A DNA stretch of 64,000 nt, taken from assembly GCF_020184175.1 (NCBI RefSeq), contig NC_065532.1:30194001-30258000 (forward strand), read 5' to 3'. Below, piece by piece: positions 1 through 15,700 of this stretch. This stretch comes from Aphis gossypii. Lineage: Eukaryota; Arthropoda; Insecta; Hemiptera; Aphididae. The translations under genes and the position numbers were made by a program. The notes under the pieces were generated by a model that saw only the letters and a program-made list of their open reading frames with translations, was not told where the DNA came from and made no database searches. Position 1 is the stretch's first letter; each line of letters begins with the position of its first letter.

Positions 1-3000
1 ATAAAGGAACTAATTTAATGAGCACGATATTTTAGTATAATATACTGCTTCATTTTCACATAATAACTGTTATTTTGTATTCACTAGTATTAATTTTGGT
101 TTCGTTTTTTTCGAATAATTAATTTTTTCAGATATTATCAATCGCACAAATATGTACCGCAGATGTATTTTTAGTATGGTAAATTTCTAATTAGTTCGTA
201 GGAATGTATGCGAGTGTGTATGAAAGCCATCAATGGGATTTTTTTAACCGGTTAAGTTTCTATTAGCGGTTTTTTGACATTTTCAACAGTATGGTAGAAA
301 ACCGGTAAATACGACAAATTTTGCAAATATGATGTCCACCAGAAAAATTCCATACGCGTCCGACAAAAGAAAGCGAATAACATATAATAATTAAAATAGA
401 TATGAACCGAGCTATAAATTATTTTTGTACCATTTCACCGCATCATCGTCGTGTTGGAAATTGATTAGCAAGTGAATAAGACCAGCGTATATTATAGTGT
501 AATAGATAATAATATTATTACAAACATGGTTTATTCTTTATTATTATTATTTTTTTTTTTATTCTTTTAAGTATAAAAGTAATATTCATGAGAAAGTTTT
601 ACATTTTCGTACAAATGCCGCGGGCTTTCAACCACACACTAATAAAATTGAATTTTTATTGAGCCGATTACCTCGCTATGCATTTACTAAAGTGTAGTAA
701 ATATTTTATCACATTAGGGGCAGGTAGTATAATATTAAGTGTGAAATAGTTTTTGTCATTAAATGTAATCCATTCTAAAGCGGTGTCGCGTAGGTTGTTA
801 TTTATAAATATATATATATATATATAACATATATTATTATAATATATTGCTGTATACCTGCATGTCATACAGTTCACTGAAAATTAAAAGAAAGACGGGC
901 AAAAAAGTTTAATTAATAAACAAACGAACTTACCGTGTTTAATTTTTTCGCACGACGCGGAACTCGATTTAGATTTATAAGTAAACTAATTTGGTTTAAC
1001 GTGATGATGAGAAACTTTTGAAGCCAAAAACTGTGTGGCTGATGACATACATTGTTACGTTACGCTAACTCATACACACAACAAACGATATTAAATGTCA
1101 AGATGCGCGCTGTAGGTACAGTCTCACTTTTGTACACGCGCGATGAGATCAAAATTATTATTGTTTTTGAACGCTTATAAAAGCGCCGTTTTCATTAATC
1201 ATAATATTTTCCCTGCTTCTGTACGTACACGCTTAGCTATAGAAAATTCAAAGCCTTCAGAATCATTGGCCAAATCGCTAAATCGGAATCTCCTACGATA
1301 CAATTTGTCGTCGCTGCTAATTTTCCGAATAAACTAATAATACTTCTATCAATAACTGATCACCACAATTATTCATTTATATCTTGTAATGATTATCATG
1401 CTTACGGTGTATCGTGTAAATGTAAATCAGTGTCTGCGAATGACTTAATGGCCACTAATATTAGTAGAAATAAAAATAATACTGATTGAATGCAATGACG
1501 CACTCAGAATTTTATAATGTGGTGTTAGATTTTATGCAAATAGTTAAAACACGCTATTATAATTTAAAATCATTATTTTATTACGCAATATTATAACATG
1601 ATATTATAGCACAAACTGCAATTAAATAAATACAGTTAATTACGTTACTGTAATGAGTTTAAAGTCCGTAAGACTCGAGCAGTAATTATTTCAAACATCT
1701 CTTGAGTTGCAATTTTCTGGGAATTTTTGTAAAAATGTATAAAAAGTGCAGAAATGCACAATATATACTTTACTCAATACTTTTTTATTATTATTATTAT
1801 TATTATTTATTAATGTCCACTATATTATTACTAAGCGGTTCACTTGATATTTTTCCTAATTCAGTAATGTCATTGAACTTTTTTTATAATTAGTCCTTCA
1901 CTTATCAGCATCGTGTTGAAAAATTGCTTGCTTGCTTTGCAAAACCATACTTACTGAATAATATAAGCAAAGTAAACTGCTGTTAAAAAAAATAATCATT
2001 GAAGGGGAGCTATAATATAGTCTCAAAGGTTCTTCACTTGGCTACAAAGAAGTCTAACGAATGTTAATGACGGATATTGAATAATTATTTTTTTTTAATT
2101 TTCATCACGCTCTTGATGTTGTTATGAAATTTATGTTTAGTCCTATATAACGGTACCAGCTACTTAACTAGAAGATTTTATAATACGTGAAAATAGTAAA
2201 AACTACCGCTGGCTATTGTTTAATAGGAATTTATTGGTAATGTATAATATAATATATGTAATATGTATACTATTGTATATAGTCAAATATTTATCAAGGA
2301 TGTAACTGCCGCTAGGATTACAACACTTTTATAAACTTATTATATATTATATTATAAAATAGGCATACTCGACGATAACCGAATAAGTTATTAGGTATTA
2401 TATTTTAGGTTCTCATCAGTTTCTATTATATTAGTCTACTCGATATCAAATATGCCCCATATAGAGACGTTTTCTCTTCGATGTTAAACTAAATAGTATT
2501 ATTTTCTAAATACAGGTTTCAGCTGCTTATTGCGCTAGCACATAGTTATTTAATGCATATGAAATTAAAACCGATAAATAGTTTTAGTTTGAACGTTGGT
2601 ATACAATTTGGCCTACTTGTGTATACTCTTGTAATTAAAAAATAAAATGAAACAAAATAACAAGGTTATTTCTACGAACTTAATTATTGACTTTGAAACT
2701 AAAATTTATCCCTAACCGACTTCAATCATCGTAGGTAGTTACATTTTTTTATCGAGTTTATTTCAAGAGAAAAATATAATTTTTATCGAGCGAGATCCGC
2801 AGTGAAGCCCTTAAGCCGGATAAATGAAACACAATGAAACGAATTATCAATTATTCAAACGTGTATGCTGTTTCCGTTGTACCTAATGCAGTTATTAGTA
2901 TACAATAATTATTATGATTTCGATATGCCACCCTCGTTGTTGAATACAAATGTGAACATATGCACATCGAATGAGATGTGGTCATTTTATGATTAATGCA

Positions 3001-5200
3001 ATAGTAACATACTATCATTTAAATAATTAATGCATTAAACATTCATTTATAAGTCTATATTATAAACGTATATTGGTTCACGAATCTATGTTAGTCAATA
3101 CAATTGTTATCAAATAATATTGTGCGATAAATGAGTACATTACATATTATGTTTAATTTTGTTTGATATTTGTTGGTGTTATAAATATTGTTAACTTAGC
3201 TAATCGAACTTTGAATCGAAAGTCAGTTAAATCGAAATCAATTTCATGGATATACCTACCTACATTGTACACAAATACATAATTGATATAGTTTTACTGA
3301 AATTATACACTTAAATGGAGTCGTTTAAATGTTTTGATTGTATGCGTAATAGGCTGCGAGTTAGGTATTATTTAATAATAGGTAATTGAATTGCTTGAAA
3401 CACTTGCAATTAAAATTGTTTTATGTACCTATTTGTTTTATATCACAAAAAACTTTCCACAGTAATAATTGTTAAAAACTTACATAAAATTTATACCTTA
3501 ATCAGTTAAATCACCAATAATGTCACAACGTTAGTGATATTAATTTTGTTTATTACGATTTTATATAATAAAATCTACTGTTGTTATATTACCTACTTAC
3601 AACCATATGGTAAATACTATATAATATACAGAAACACATTTTCGTCAACTTATTCAAACTCAGTAGAACAATATTTTTTACCCAATCATGGAAAACGTAA
3701 ATAATGATATTTATGAAATAATATCATTGAAATTCATAACTGATTTATTGCAGACAATTAATTTTTATCACTTATATTAGTACAATATTATTATTATAAA
3801 TGTATGCCACTATACTATAACAAGTGTTATTAGCATGAAAATAAACAATGATTATAATAATATAATGACGAACATAAATCACAATAAACAATGGCAGTAT
3901 AAAAATAAACGAAATATTGTCCGCGTTTAATCGTTTTAGACATATTATCATGTCCCATACAATGGCGAAGAGTTCGATTTCGTCATTATCGGAACACACA
4001 ACGTTTAAATGATCATAATATTTTAAATAAATTAACTGCAGTTTGATAATTATTTTGCCCTCGATATCAGTTTATATTATACAGCATAAAAACAATGAAC
4101 TAAGTCATACGGTTATTAGGTATATCGGCGCATTCCGTTTTATATATAGTTCGACTATTTACTACACTTACTACAATACGGACTACATTAAATATAATAT
4201 AACTACAAAGTGTCATCACGATTCGATCTGTTAATTATTATTGTCCAAAGTCGTGCTAGCTGCGTCTGCACTCCGAGAACAATCAACTACCAGAGTCGAT
4301 TATCGTTAAACGCGGTAGTGGCACGTGAATTACTGAAGTCATTATCTATAATAATATGATATTAAGTGATGTTCGTCAAGCATTAAGAAATGTATACATC
4401 ACAGTTCCAATACAATGCTAGAACCAACATTTTTTGCGTGAAGACGGTCGAATCAAAAAGACATGTATTTTTATTACATTTTTTTTTTTTTTAAAGAAAG
4501 TCTTAATATAAATGTTACAGTACATAATATAATCAATTATTGTTTATCAACTATAAGTGGTTAGGCTAATAAAATTTAAAAAAAAATTATATTTAAATTT
4601 GTTTATTAACAAAGTAGGCACTATAATATTATACTATATGAAGTAGTATGAGTCCATATCTTCAAAGTACCACTGACAGTGTATGATATTATAATGACAA
4701 CTATGTGTGCTGGAACAGGGCTGACGGTTGTAAGTTTCCGCACAAAACATACTAGGTTAATGGTTACCTACATAAATGTATTATTTTATGTATCTGAAGT
4801 CTAAATAAATTGGTAAGGAAATTTGTTTTATAGTAACTACCGATATGTATTGTAATTTTCGTGTAGATATAGATTTTCAAACGTAAATAATAATACGTAT
4901 ATCGGTGATTTTTACCTGAAGTGTCTCGTGTGGGAATTTACATTCACCGGGCTGTATTATAATATACACGAGTATCTTATATTATTATAACGCAGTGGAA
5001 ATACAAAAATCGCCCAAAACGTTATTATATGGGTGAGACGGGAGAAAGTCACGGGTTGCAGTGCGCTGATGATGTTCGTCGGTAAATTGGTCTGGAGGTC
5101 ATATTAAAATTATTTTATTACATCGAACTCGGGCGTATAAAATATATGAGATAGATAGAATGGGCGTGTTACCAGAGTGCTTTAATTTATAGTAACAATC
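1..5200. other. AT-rich intergenic sequence
   Basis: Short AT-biased open frames, poly-T and (TTA)n tracts (1,785-1,808). I see no gene, RNA or mobile element here. Confidence 0.6.
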
Positions 5201-5279
5201 TACATCGATTGGATAGTACGAACGGCCTTTGGAGGTGGTTTCATTCAAAAACCAAACTCGAACGACCGTATAATAAAAA

Positions 5280-5443
5280 TATAAACACAGACCGTTGTCG
5301 TCTTTACACAGATGCCGTCGCGCTCTCGCGGAGTTGAGTGCACTGCAAGCGTTCGATTAAAACAATATTATTATTTATTATTAATTTAAACACACACATA
5401 TACACGAGCGAGCGTACAAGAGAGTGAAGTCAACCGTCGGTGT
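5280..5443 (+). promoter_or_regulatory. Possible plus-strand promoter and non-coding first exon
   Basis: TATAAA (5,280-5,285) sits about 25-30 bp before a pyrimidine-rich, CpG-richer stretch, which ends at GTCGGTGT|GTAAGT (5,443/5,444), a consensus donor. An ATG at 5,311 opens a 25-codon ORF ending in TAA before the donor, so it would be a uORF. No downstream plus-strand coding exon can be shown in the window. Confidence 0.3.
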
Positions 5444-8239
5444 GTAAGTTATACCAGTAGGTTCCTTATAAGTAGGTACGTTGAACTTGTCCCGACATCC
5501 TTGACCCAAAAAAAGAAAAAGAAAAAAAGAATATCGAGTAAAAAATAAAAATTATCTGTAATAATCTGACGGAACTATCACCGGGTAAAAGAAACCGAAA
5601 GAAAGACGTCGCGGGACCGGTTCCACGTGCTACCGTGGCACTCGTACCGCGACGTTGTAATATACTAGATATGTATTTAAAATAAAATATAATATAAAAT
5701 ACGGCAAAAGAAACACAAGACGAGTATATTGATATAAAATATCACAAAAAGAAATCATTTGATAAAAATTCCGCCTACATGAGAATTTGTCCTCATCACT
5801 GGTATTTTTACTCAACATCGTTTGCTGAGTCTTCATTTTTGACGTTTTTGTGTGTGATGAGGTACCATTGATACAATTTACAAAATGTTAGTAGAATATT
5901 TCAAATATATGCTAAATATATATAATATAATATATTATATATTTTATCATAAATAAATAAGACATACACATACATAAAATATATTTCATCAATCCGTTGC
6001 AACTTCTGAACTTGGCACTTCTAATCGAATATCTGTTAATATAACTATGTTATTCAAAAATGTTATTTTACTACTATTCACACACGCTTGAATTAAGATA
6101 ATTTAGTTTCTAATCATTAATTATGTGTACATTCAAATCGTTCAATATTATCTTTTGATAAATACAACTAAATTTATAATCGTTGTACAATAACTACCTA
6201 TTCTAGTTTTCAAACATATATATATAAGTTGTTTGCCTTTAGTTATTTTTGAGGTATTTATAATTGGATTTGAAAATTAGGTAGTGTTATAAACTGCGTT
6301 CATTTTCGTACTTTGTAATAACTTAAATTTTTTTGTTTTTAGTTTAGTTATACTTTGGTAATAAGTTTAAGCTAGGTATTATTATTGTAACTAGTAGTGA
6401 GCTAACTTCATCATATTATGTAGATTTTTAAATCTTACTGCGAGATAAAAAATATTATAATGATGAAAGGCTATTATCCAAAAAACCTACAAATAAAAAT
6501 TAAAAAGATTTCAGGTGTCCATCATTTAACAATGAATTTAAGATTAAATACTAACGAGGATAATCTGTATAAAGTGCTACTTCTTTTTTCCGATTCATAT
6601 TTAATGACTATGAATTCATTTATAAAAAATTTAACTATCCAATTACAGTAATTACTGATTTTAAGTAATTGTAAATTAAATATAGAATTCAGCTGAACTA
6701 ATGACACTAAAAGTTATTCTGAAAAGTAAAAACTTAAATATTTTACTTTTAAGTACTTATTTTTATTATTATCTTAAACAATAAAAATATGTATTGTTTG
6801 GTAGAACATAAAAATTGTAAAAATTATTATGCCGTATAATATAATACTTACGACCACAAAAAATCAAAAATAAATAAATACATTAAATTCTAAATTGTAT
6901 GAGTTGTATTTTAGATGATATTAATGTTAAACAGCTAAATGCATGTTTCTGGGTCAATAGGGAATAATATTTTATTATTATGGTCTTAATATTTTTGTGA
7001 GTTGTGACCAAGTTTTAACAATTATTTTTACATAGCTAGTTCAATAGCGTAGAGGGCATTAGGGCAAGGAGTGGATTTTGCTCTGAACAGCATTTTTTTT
7101 TAGGGGGGGGGGGAGGAATACAGCACATTTTAGCGAGAAACGTGTCAACAACATTTTTAATTAAATTACATATTTTATGAAATGAACAACGATACAATTA
7201 TTATAACGAACATGGTTAATGACCAATAGGTATATGATGTGCATGTAGCGAATAATTTCTGGTTAATTCGGGAGACCAACAGGGGAGTTGTAAAAACAAT
7301 ATAGTTACATATACTTTATTAATGAATTTATTTATTTCGGTGGTTATTTTAAATGCTTGCCAGATAATATTATATAGATAAAATCTGTATTAGATTTGTG
7401 TAAGTTAATGAAAAATCATGATTTGTTTAATAACAATGTTTTTATGTTAAGCTATACTAATTAACTCCAGTTGAACAATCATTCAATACTCTTAAAAAAT
7501 TTAAATCACATCTTAGATAGTTTACGAATGATAATCGTTCAAAGTCTATGACTATACTAAACATTGTAATACAGTTCTCAACATGAACAAGTTATAACGA
7601 AATAATATTTTTCTGAAAAAAATAATAAAATTTAGCTTTGGTATTTATTTGTATTTTATCGCTTAAAATATGTGTATCAATACGTTGACTATTTGATAAT
7701 ATTAATAGTTTGTTTCAATATTCATTATTAATACACTCATATAACATACCTACTCATTGTTTTTCACCTAATACCCATATAGGTTGTATCATAGTATCAT
7801 ACCCACTTATCATTTTTTTGCTCTTACACACTGCTATGTTAATTAATTCTGTAATAAGTAGTATAGATTTTTTTTTAAACATAATGTATTACATAAGAAC
7901 CAGGCGAGGATACGAAAATCATGTACCTATATCTGGGGTAGTAAGCAAAGTTCTAATTACGCTGCTAAGCCGACTAAAGTTTTTTTTTTTGTTAATACAC
8001 TACTCACTCATCCGTACATCTTGCGTACTACTATTTAATGTTATGCTGTTTTAAAAGTATACAACATATTATTATAATATGAAACAGAACGTTTCAATAC
8101 ATTACAATTTACTGCATATTTAATATTAAATCTTATCGCGTAAACACAACGATAAAGTGGTATTATATTATAGTATAGCCGTATAGGTGATATAGTATAC
8201 GCCATGTGTACCTACTGCTATTATATGGTACAGTGGTCC

Positions 8240-9760
8240 GCATATTTTTCTCGGGTTCAAACATTTCAATCGGGATTTTTCACGTCGAACCGATGCGACA
8301 TCGACGTCGTCCGGACAAAACTGGTCGGCATTATATTTATATAGGTATAACGTATACCTACGTTACCTATATACTTTCACCGTGATTTCGTATGCGGAAT
8401 ATTAATGTATATTTATTTTCAAAACGCCAATCGGAATATTATTGAATCGATTTCGTCGTACTTTCGTTTTTCGCGTTTTCCAATGCCAATATGAGTAGAT
8501 ACCTACTACCTATGGGTATCAAACGAGTAGGTAACAAATATAAAACAATATAATAGGTAATAATAATATAATGCTATTTGATCCTGCAGCGCCGGGGCCT
8601 GTGATAAGCACACGCGCACGGGGCAGCGGAGTGGCGGAAAAGTCGTTTTTGGCGTGAACGGTCTGTCGGAACCGTAATCCTACCCGCAGGTGGGGAAGGG
8701 TGGTGGGGGGGAGAGGGTGGAAAGAAAAAAAAATGAGTGGGGCGATGGACCGGCCTCCGGACACCGGACGGTGGCAGACCCAGTGACCCACAAAAAGACG
8801 CGCGCGCGACCGACGTCGAAGGGCACACAACGCGCTCGCGTGGTGGACGTATCGTAATTAATAAATTCCTGAACGTCGTCGCTGCAGCTCACAGTAGACT
8901 ACTATATAATATTCGTTCGATTGAAATGCCACTCGGCCTCATACACGTATGATAAATAAAAATTGAATTGCTGCCGATGTACAATAATATTATAATAATA
9001 TCATACGCGTTTCATTTATTATTGTCATATCTTATGCGCCGGAGACCGCCGCCGCGTAAGTAGACGTATCATACTATAAAGTCGTCGTCGCGTAGTGAGA
9101 GTCTTTATTGCCAATTATCATCGTCATCATCATTACCGTCAATCGAAATCGTTCGTTTTGCTCGAACGTTCCGCACGCGCATTATTTGTGGTGCAGGTGA
9201 AAAAATAAAATGTCATTCTCGAGGGCCAGGCCGGAGTCGCGGTCGCGCGTGTCTTGAAAAGACCGACGACTGTCGCCGCCGCCGCCGCCGACGTAGATGA
9301 TATTTGCATATATTAATATATATATACACGTGCACAGTATAAATGGGCGCAGGCTATCGTCCGGTTTTTTCTGAATGAACTCGTGAACGTAATGATCACT
9401 CTTGGCTATGTGTCGGTTCGTGGCGAGGCGTTGGTGGGGGTTTGGGGAGTGTTTCCCTGTGAGATGGTTGTAGGTCACGGCTACCGCGTCCGTCACGGCA
9501 CGACACGGGTATATAGGTAAAATAATAATATAATGTAATTTACCCGGGGTGGACGGCCCCCGGACCATAAACCAGTTTCACGGTCACCTGCGCGTCGCAC
9601 GAAGGTTTAAGGTTTAAGTGTAAGCGTGTACGTATACTTACGTGCAGCGATCGTCAAGTCCGACTATGCGGCGAATCAGACGGGCTAATGTGTGTATGAA
9701 GAGAAAGCGCGGCACATCTCGGTCGGTCCGGCCCAGTAGGCTATATATCGTAATATATTA
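8240..9760. promoter_or_regulatory. GC/CpG-rich promoter-like block
   Basis: Within very AT-rich DNA, segments near 8,250-8,330, 8,580-8,900, 9,030-9,300 and 9,540-9,740 are strongly GC- and CpG-rich. A plus-strand ATGCGCCGGAGACCGCC runs into a consensus donor (CGC|GTAAGTAG) near 9,056. The open frames here show no domain or codon structure I trust. The block may be a promoter and first-exon cluster of a gene extending out of the window, or an enhancer. Confidence 0.35.
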
Positions 9761-9799
9761 TTATTACTTATACTATTTAGGTGTGAACGTGTATGATTA

Positions 9800-12700
9800 G
9801 AAAAAAAATATATAGGTATAAAAATGTATTTCCACTAATCCGGCCTGCCGACCGTTGTTGAATAACAGAATACGATGTATTTTTTAATTTTTTTTTTTTT
9901 TTTTTTACTTTTTATTCGGCGTCTTTACAGACACGGGGAATATGTCATCTCGTTAATTTTTACCTTTTTGAACGACAACAACATACATTTTAATTCTCCG
10001 AAACAGAATATTTTTTCCGAGAGGTTTGTCGTATAAAAATCAAATTTCAAAAGGGCAGCTTATTATAGCTTTTAGTATATTTAAAGTTTTGATGAGTGTC
10101 GTATATAGCGGTTTAATGGCACAGCGGCCCGAAAAATGTCAAAATGTCAGCCCACTACTCATCTACTCTCTTCATCTTAACTTTGAATACTTATAAATTA
10201 TGACTAATTTATCACTCGTTCAAAATTTGATTTTTATATAATATTTTATAATATTTTTTGGGGGTAATGATCGTCGTTTACTATTAAACGAATCACCTTG
10301 TACATAATATATCACGTCGCCTAACAATAATCGCAGACAGGCGCGGTCATGCGGAAGAATTTTTGTTATATGACGGGACGATACCATATCAAAACTCAAT
10401 GTGTAATAAAATGTAATACGCACACGGATTTATTTCGAATTATTAATAGCGATGTGGGAGATGGCCTTTTTTCCATTTAATATATTTATTTCCAATTGAA
10501 AAAATGAATCGATTTACATCGACGTATATAGTTTACCATAGTAACAACGGCATATTTTAAGAAACTGTGTGGCGGTCTATAGTTTATGAGGATGTGCTCG
10601 CATGTTCAGTAGTGAAAACAAATCACGACGGCTCGTGAGTAGGTACATAATAAAAATATAATGGTCTCACCGATATTATTATTATGTATCAGTATTTGTA
10701 TGACTGCATCAGCTATTTCCTATGGGAACATTATGAATTTCTAAAATGAAATACCTATTTAATAAATAAGTAAAAAAAAAATCATAATAAAAAGTGGGTA
10801 GACCGTTCGTGAGAGATGTTGTTTTGATTTTAATTTATGCAACGAGACGTTTAAAGTTAATATTGCACACAATAAAAACAAGTTTTGTTTGTATTTTGCG
10901 GATATTAGGTTATACCGTAGCTCATATTATATACATAATTTTTTTCCTGTTTATTCTCATCATAAAAAAAGTATTTACAAGTTGAGACCCAATTCAACAT
11001 TCTAAATAGGTATCATTAATAAGATACTATATTATTAATGTATATAGGTTTTGGTTTAATGAAATTGGCGATTTGAAAAGAGATTGTTACAGGTGGAGGT
11101 CCCTTAGTGACTCAAATACGTGTTCCGGGAAGTTAGCTCGTACATTGTAGTACTTTTGCATTCGGTTTGAAAATTTATGACTGACAGATCAATTCCCGCG
11201 AAACTAGTGCGGTTCAACACTGTTTCCACAACAAATCGAAATTATACTTTTTCATATTAGTTTATGAACAACTTTCTTTGTCTGGTATCCGTTTTTGATA
11301 ACCTATCACTTTCAATTATAATAGTATATATTTTACTCGTATTGTCAAATGATAATGCACAAGTCGTAAATACGATAGCAAATTTTGTATTAACAAAAAT
11401 TAAATCTAAAAAAAAAAAAAAAGTTATACTTATAATAATTTGATGCATTTAAGAAACTCTACAAATTCCATCGTTTTGTGTGTGAAACCTCCACAATTCA
11501 TATTATAGGTCTGTAAAGTTATAGGTACAATGTACATTGTACTCACTTAATATTTATATCATTTAATTAATAATAAATATTGTTTTCCAAAAATGATTTA
11601 GAGTAATCAACACAATAATACGAATTTTAAATATTATAATATACATTTGAAAACGATATTTTTGTAATTTATTCTAATACATAGAAATAGTTTTTAACTA
11701 GACGTTATTTTATAGATATTAGTAAGAAATCTCTCATATTTTGTACTTAATAATATGATAGGTAGGTACTACTTTTACAAGTGTTAAAAAATGACGTACC
11801 ACGCATTCAAATATAGCTTATAATATTATAATGACTCATTCAATATCGATTCTAGATTCGTTACAAATGAATATTCATTAGAATAATGTATTGTATTGTG
11901 AAGTATAGTTTTAATTCAGTCAGTTCTATGAGTATACATTCATATATATAGGTATATATTATTTTTATTAATATACAGGCATTTTTAATATCAATTATTT
12001 AAATTTAAATATCGCAATTATTATTAACTGTATTATTTAACAAACAGTTATATACAATTTAAAATGTAATTATTGCACTCAAATAGTTAAACCTTGTGTT
12101 TATGAGAATTATCATATGCCAACACAATTATATTATAATACTATGTATTTATGCAAAGTAAATTATTCGTACGCATTGTTTTTTAAGTGGAAATAATAAC
12201 ATTTTTTTTTTTATAAGATTAACAGTTAAGTTAACACAATACTGTAGAAGTATTTAATTGTTTCTATTCAACTATACATTATTAATGTATCTATATTGTT
12301 TTCTATAAAAGAAATATAAATTATGAGTATAAACATATTATCTTCATTACATTATTTAATTGTATTATGTGTTTATTTAAACTATTTGCTTACTTAAGTA
12401 GATTGTTGGTACCAAAAAAAAAAAAAAAATAAATAAATAAATAATAATAATAAAACAATATATATATATATTATATATATATATATATATAATAGTAATT
12501 ATTATATAAAATCCAGTGAGAAGAGTTGTAAAGAAAAACAAAAATAAAATCAAGACAGTATTTTTACGAATCATGAATAATTCGAATAACATTCATGATT
12601 AGTATTTAAACATAAAACCTCGCAAAGAAAAACAGTAGCGGATTTTGCTTTAGTAAAATGTTAAAAAGAAAAAATTTTGTGTTCCACAAAGTATTATACA

Positions 12701-15700
12701 ACTTTTATGTTTAAGAAAAATCAAAATTATTTGATTCCATCAAGGCAAATCAGTTATTTGACGCTCTTTCCATTAGTTGGTTTTTTATAATGTGTATTTC
12801 AGTACCAATATTTCTAAGTGAATGGAAAATCAATAGGAATATGAATTTTGGGTTAATCGACATTCTAAAAATAATACTCTTCCTATAGGCTATAATAGTA
12901 CAGTTAAAGTTAATAAAATCCTCTTCGCCACAGTAAAATTTAATGTTATGTATAGCTGCAGTGCATATTATATTATTATTTTAATGAGTTGAAACATGAA
13001 CACGGTTATCGAGTGCAAATTTTGATCTAATTCTTACCAGACATCGGACGCATAGTCTTTATTGCAATTAAACTCGTTTCTAAAATATCGGCTTAGATTG
13101 ATTACATATTTTATACATAATATGAATACTATTTCTTGTAAATTATATTAATTATGTCATTACGACATCTACTGCAGTGACCAATATCCTTAACAATGAT
13201 CAATCCGCTAATTGTAATTTGTACTTTTTTGTTTATAATAAGAAATAATAATAAAAAATTGAAAATAAAACGATCTTAAAGCTTTTATTTTGCATACAGT
13301 TTTGTTTTTAAGCGCTTAATGCAATTTAAAAACATAAATATTCGTAAATATGCGAGACGGGGAGTATCTCCCGAATGGCACGTATTATTTTTGTAACAAT
13401 ATTATATTTTTATTTGAATGATATTTCAAAGAAGTTTATTTTTGTATTATGATATAGTTGACCAGAATTTTCTCCGAAGTTTTATATATTTATATATAAT
13501 TTATAAGAAATGATGGCATTTGTTTCAATTTATTTCATCTGGACATTTATTGAATCAGAAACTCAAATTACGTTTTTGATGAGGTATTCAGTACAAACGG
13601 ACTGCGTTTTATAATTCATAATTTTATTTGGTATGCAACATGCAGACTATCCATATAAATGATATCTCCATTTAAACATTTGTTTTTACTTCGAGAAAAC
13701 AAAATATAGATTTCGGGAAACATATATTTTATAATTAATCAACTCATTATCAATATTAACATATACACACTAAATTGTAGTAATAATGGAGAAATTATAC
13801 TAAAACGTTTCTTTTTTTGATTTTTGAATAGTTACTTGATAAAATGCAACAACGTTATTATATATTGTATTCAGGTGATGTCATTATATGTAAATAGATA
13901 TATTAGAAAGTCCATATTATATTGATGAGAAATTCAAGCGTAATAATATTTTATTCTAAAGCGACGCGTCTAATAATATTCAACATAATGTGCGAACGTT
14001 GACAGTAAAAGTTTCGACAGTTTTTCCCCTTTATCGTGGCGGTAGGTGGAATTTGAGAGTTTTCGTATAAGTGCTTAAACAATTATGAACGGAAATATTA
14101 ATATCGTTTGAAATATTAATGTTAAGCACATGCAGAATGTTTTGACTACAATATTGTGCTTATACGTTATATTTTTGTTTTGTTTTCTGTTCTTAGAGTA
14201 AGAACCAGCAAATATTTAAGGAATAACTTTCAAATTCATGTCACTTGTGCATATATTATACTTGATTAATGTGCGTTTTCGTTTTAAGGTTAGATATACG
14301 TCAACATAATATTGCAAATGATTTAACTACATTTGTTAATAATATATTCCTATAAGCATCATCTACTGAAATAAATTGTTAGTGACAATTTGTCGTAATG
14401 TGCTGTTGAACGATGACATTTGTATTGGAAAAGAAAGTTTCCAATGCCATCTGCAAATGTTTCAAAAAAAAAAAAAAGCAGATAATGTAATAGGGAATTG
14501 ATACTAAAAACTAAAACCAGACATGATTTAGAAATCATACGCCGTGTTGAGCGTTTGTCTTAAGTTTATCATCTTAACTTGTGCATTTAAATTTTATAAA
14601 TATATGGAATAATTAATTTTGTTTAGTAACAATAATAGTAACCTGCAAAATCGATTTGTTTGAAATGTAATGTTGTATATTTTAAATTTTTTTCACAGGA
14701 TAACCATTCATAAGATCGAAAAAAAGTATCTCTATAGTTCCAATTATAGTCACTGGTTGATACTATATTAATTGTAGTGTAAACTTCTTTGAAAACTTTT
14801 GAAGTCCTTATTTTCTTACTAGAAAAACCAATGATAGTAAAAACTAATTAACTAAACAAATAAAAAACATTATATTATCGTTATACAATCAATATGGATT
14901 CTTATTGCTATACTTAAAATAATATAAGTTTTTAGATTATTAGCAATATTTTATTTTACTCTATAGGAATGGAACCTAAATTAAAATTTAAAAATTAATT
15001 AACTTTAATATACTTGTATTTATTATTAAATACATATGGTAATGATAATATTAAATTTATATTTGCATAAATGTAGTAATTATTGTGTTTTAATTAATTA
15101 AACTTTACAATTTGATAAATAAATAATTTAACATTAAAAATATTTCTTAACAAATAATTCTCCGATAAATGAATAGCGAAATCTATTTAATTATAAAATC
15201 AATTTAAAGCACACTGTTAATCATAATTTATCGGCGGAAATTGAAAACTTTGTACGTGATGATTTGTTGATTTGATGGTAATTAATTGATAAGTGTAATT
15301 ATTTTATTTTATTTTTCTTTCTTTTAATTGATTATAGTAGACTTTTTGAAATAGAAAACAAAGAATAATTCTTAATTTAACTTGATATATACCAATTTTA
15401 ATTTGGTTTAAGCGTATTTTAGTTTGAAATATATATAGACAGATTGTATTTGACAGTATTTAGTATCTATTAACATAGGTTTCGAATATATATTTTAAAA
15501 TTGATTGTACAATTTTAAAATTACTACAAATAACACAATTTATTGGAGCAGCTAACTATCTAGAACAAAAATATTTATAGGTATATTTTCCAAATCCTCT
15601 GATGCAACTATGTCGTGACCAACGGCGAAGTCTTAAAATTTAATTTCTAAATTGCTGTAGTTACTCCTATCGTAATTAGTTAGTAACTGTGCTAGATTTC

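Noticed and set aside
7710..8054. 114-codon plus-strand open frame
   Set aside because: AT-driven hydrophobic composition (Ile, Leu, Phe, Tyr) typical of random AT-rich sequence; no splice or start context.
8519..8952. Overlapping open frames on both strands
   Set aside because: Several frames are open at once, as expected in CpG-rich non-coding sequence. None shows a domain, and none is favoured by splice sites.
9182..9568. 128-codon minus-strand open frame
   Set aside because: Mixed low-complexity content (poly-Gly from a GCC repeat, AT-coded hydrophobic stretch) with no recognisable domain; open by chance in GC-rich DNA.
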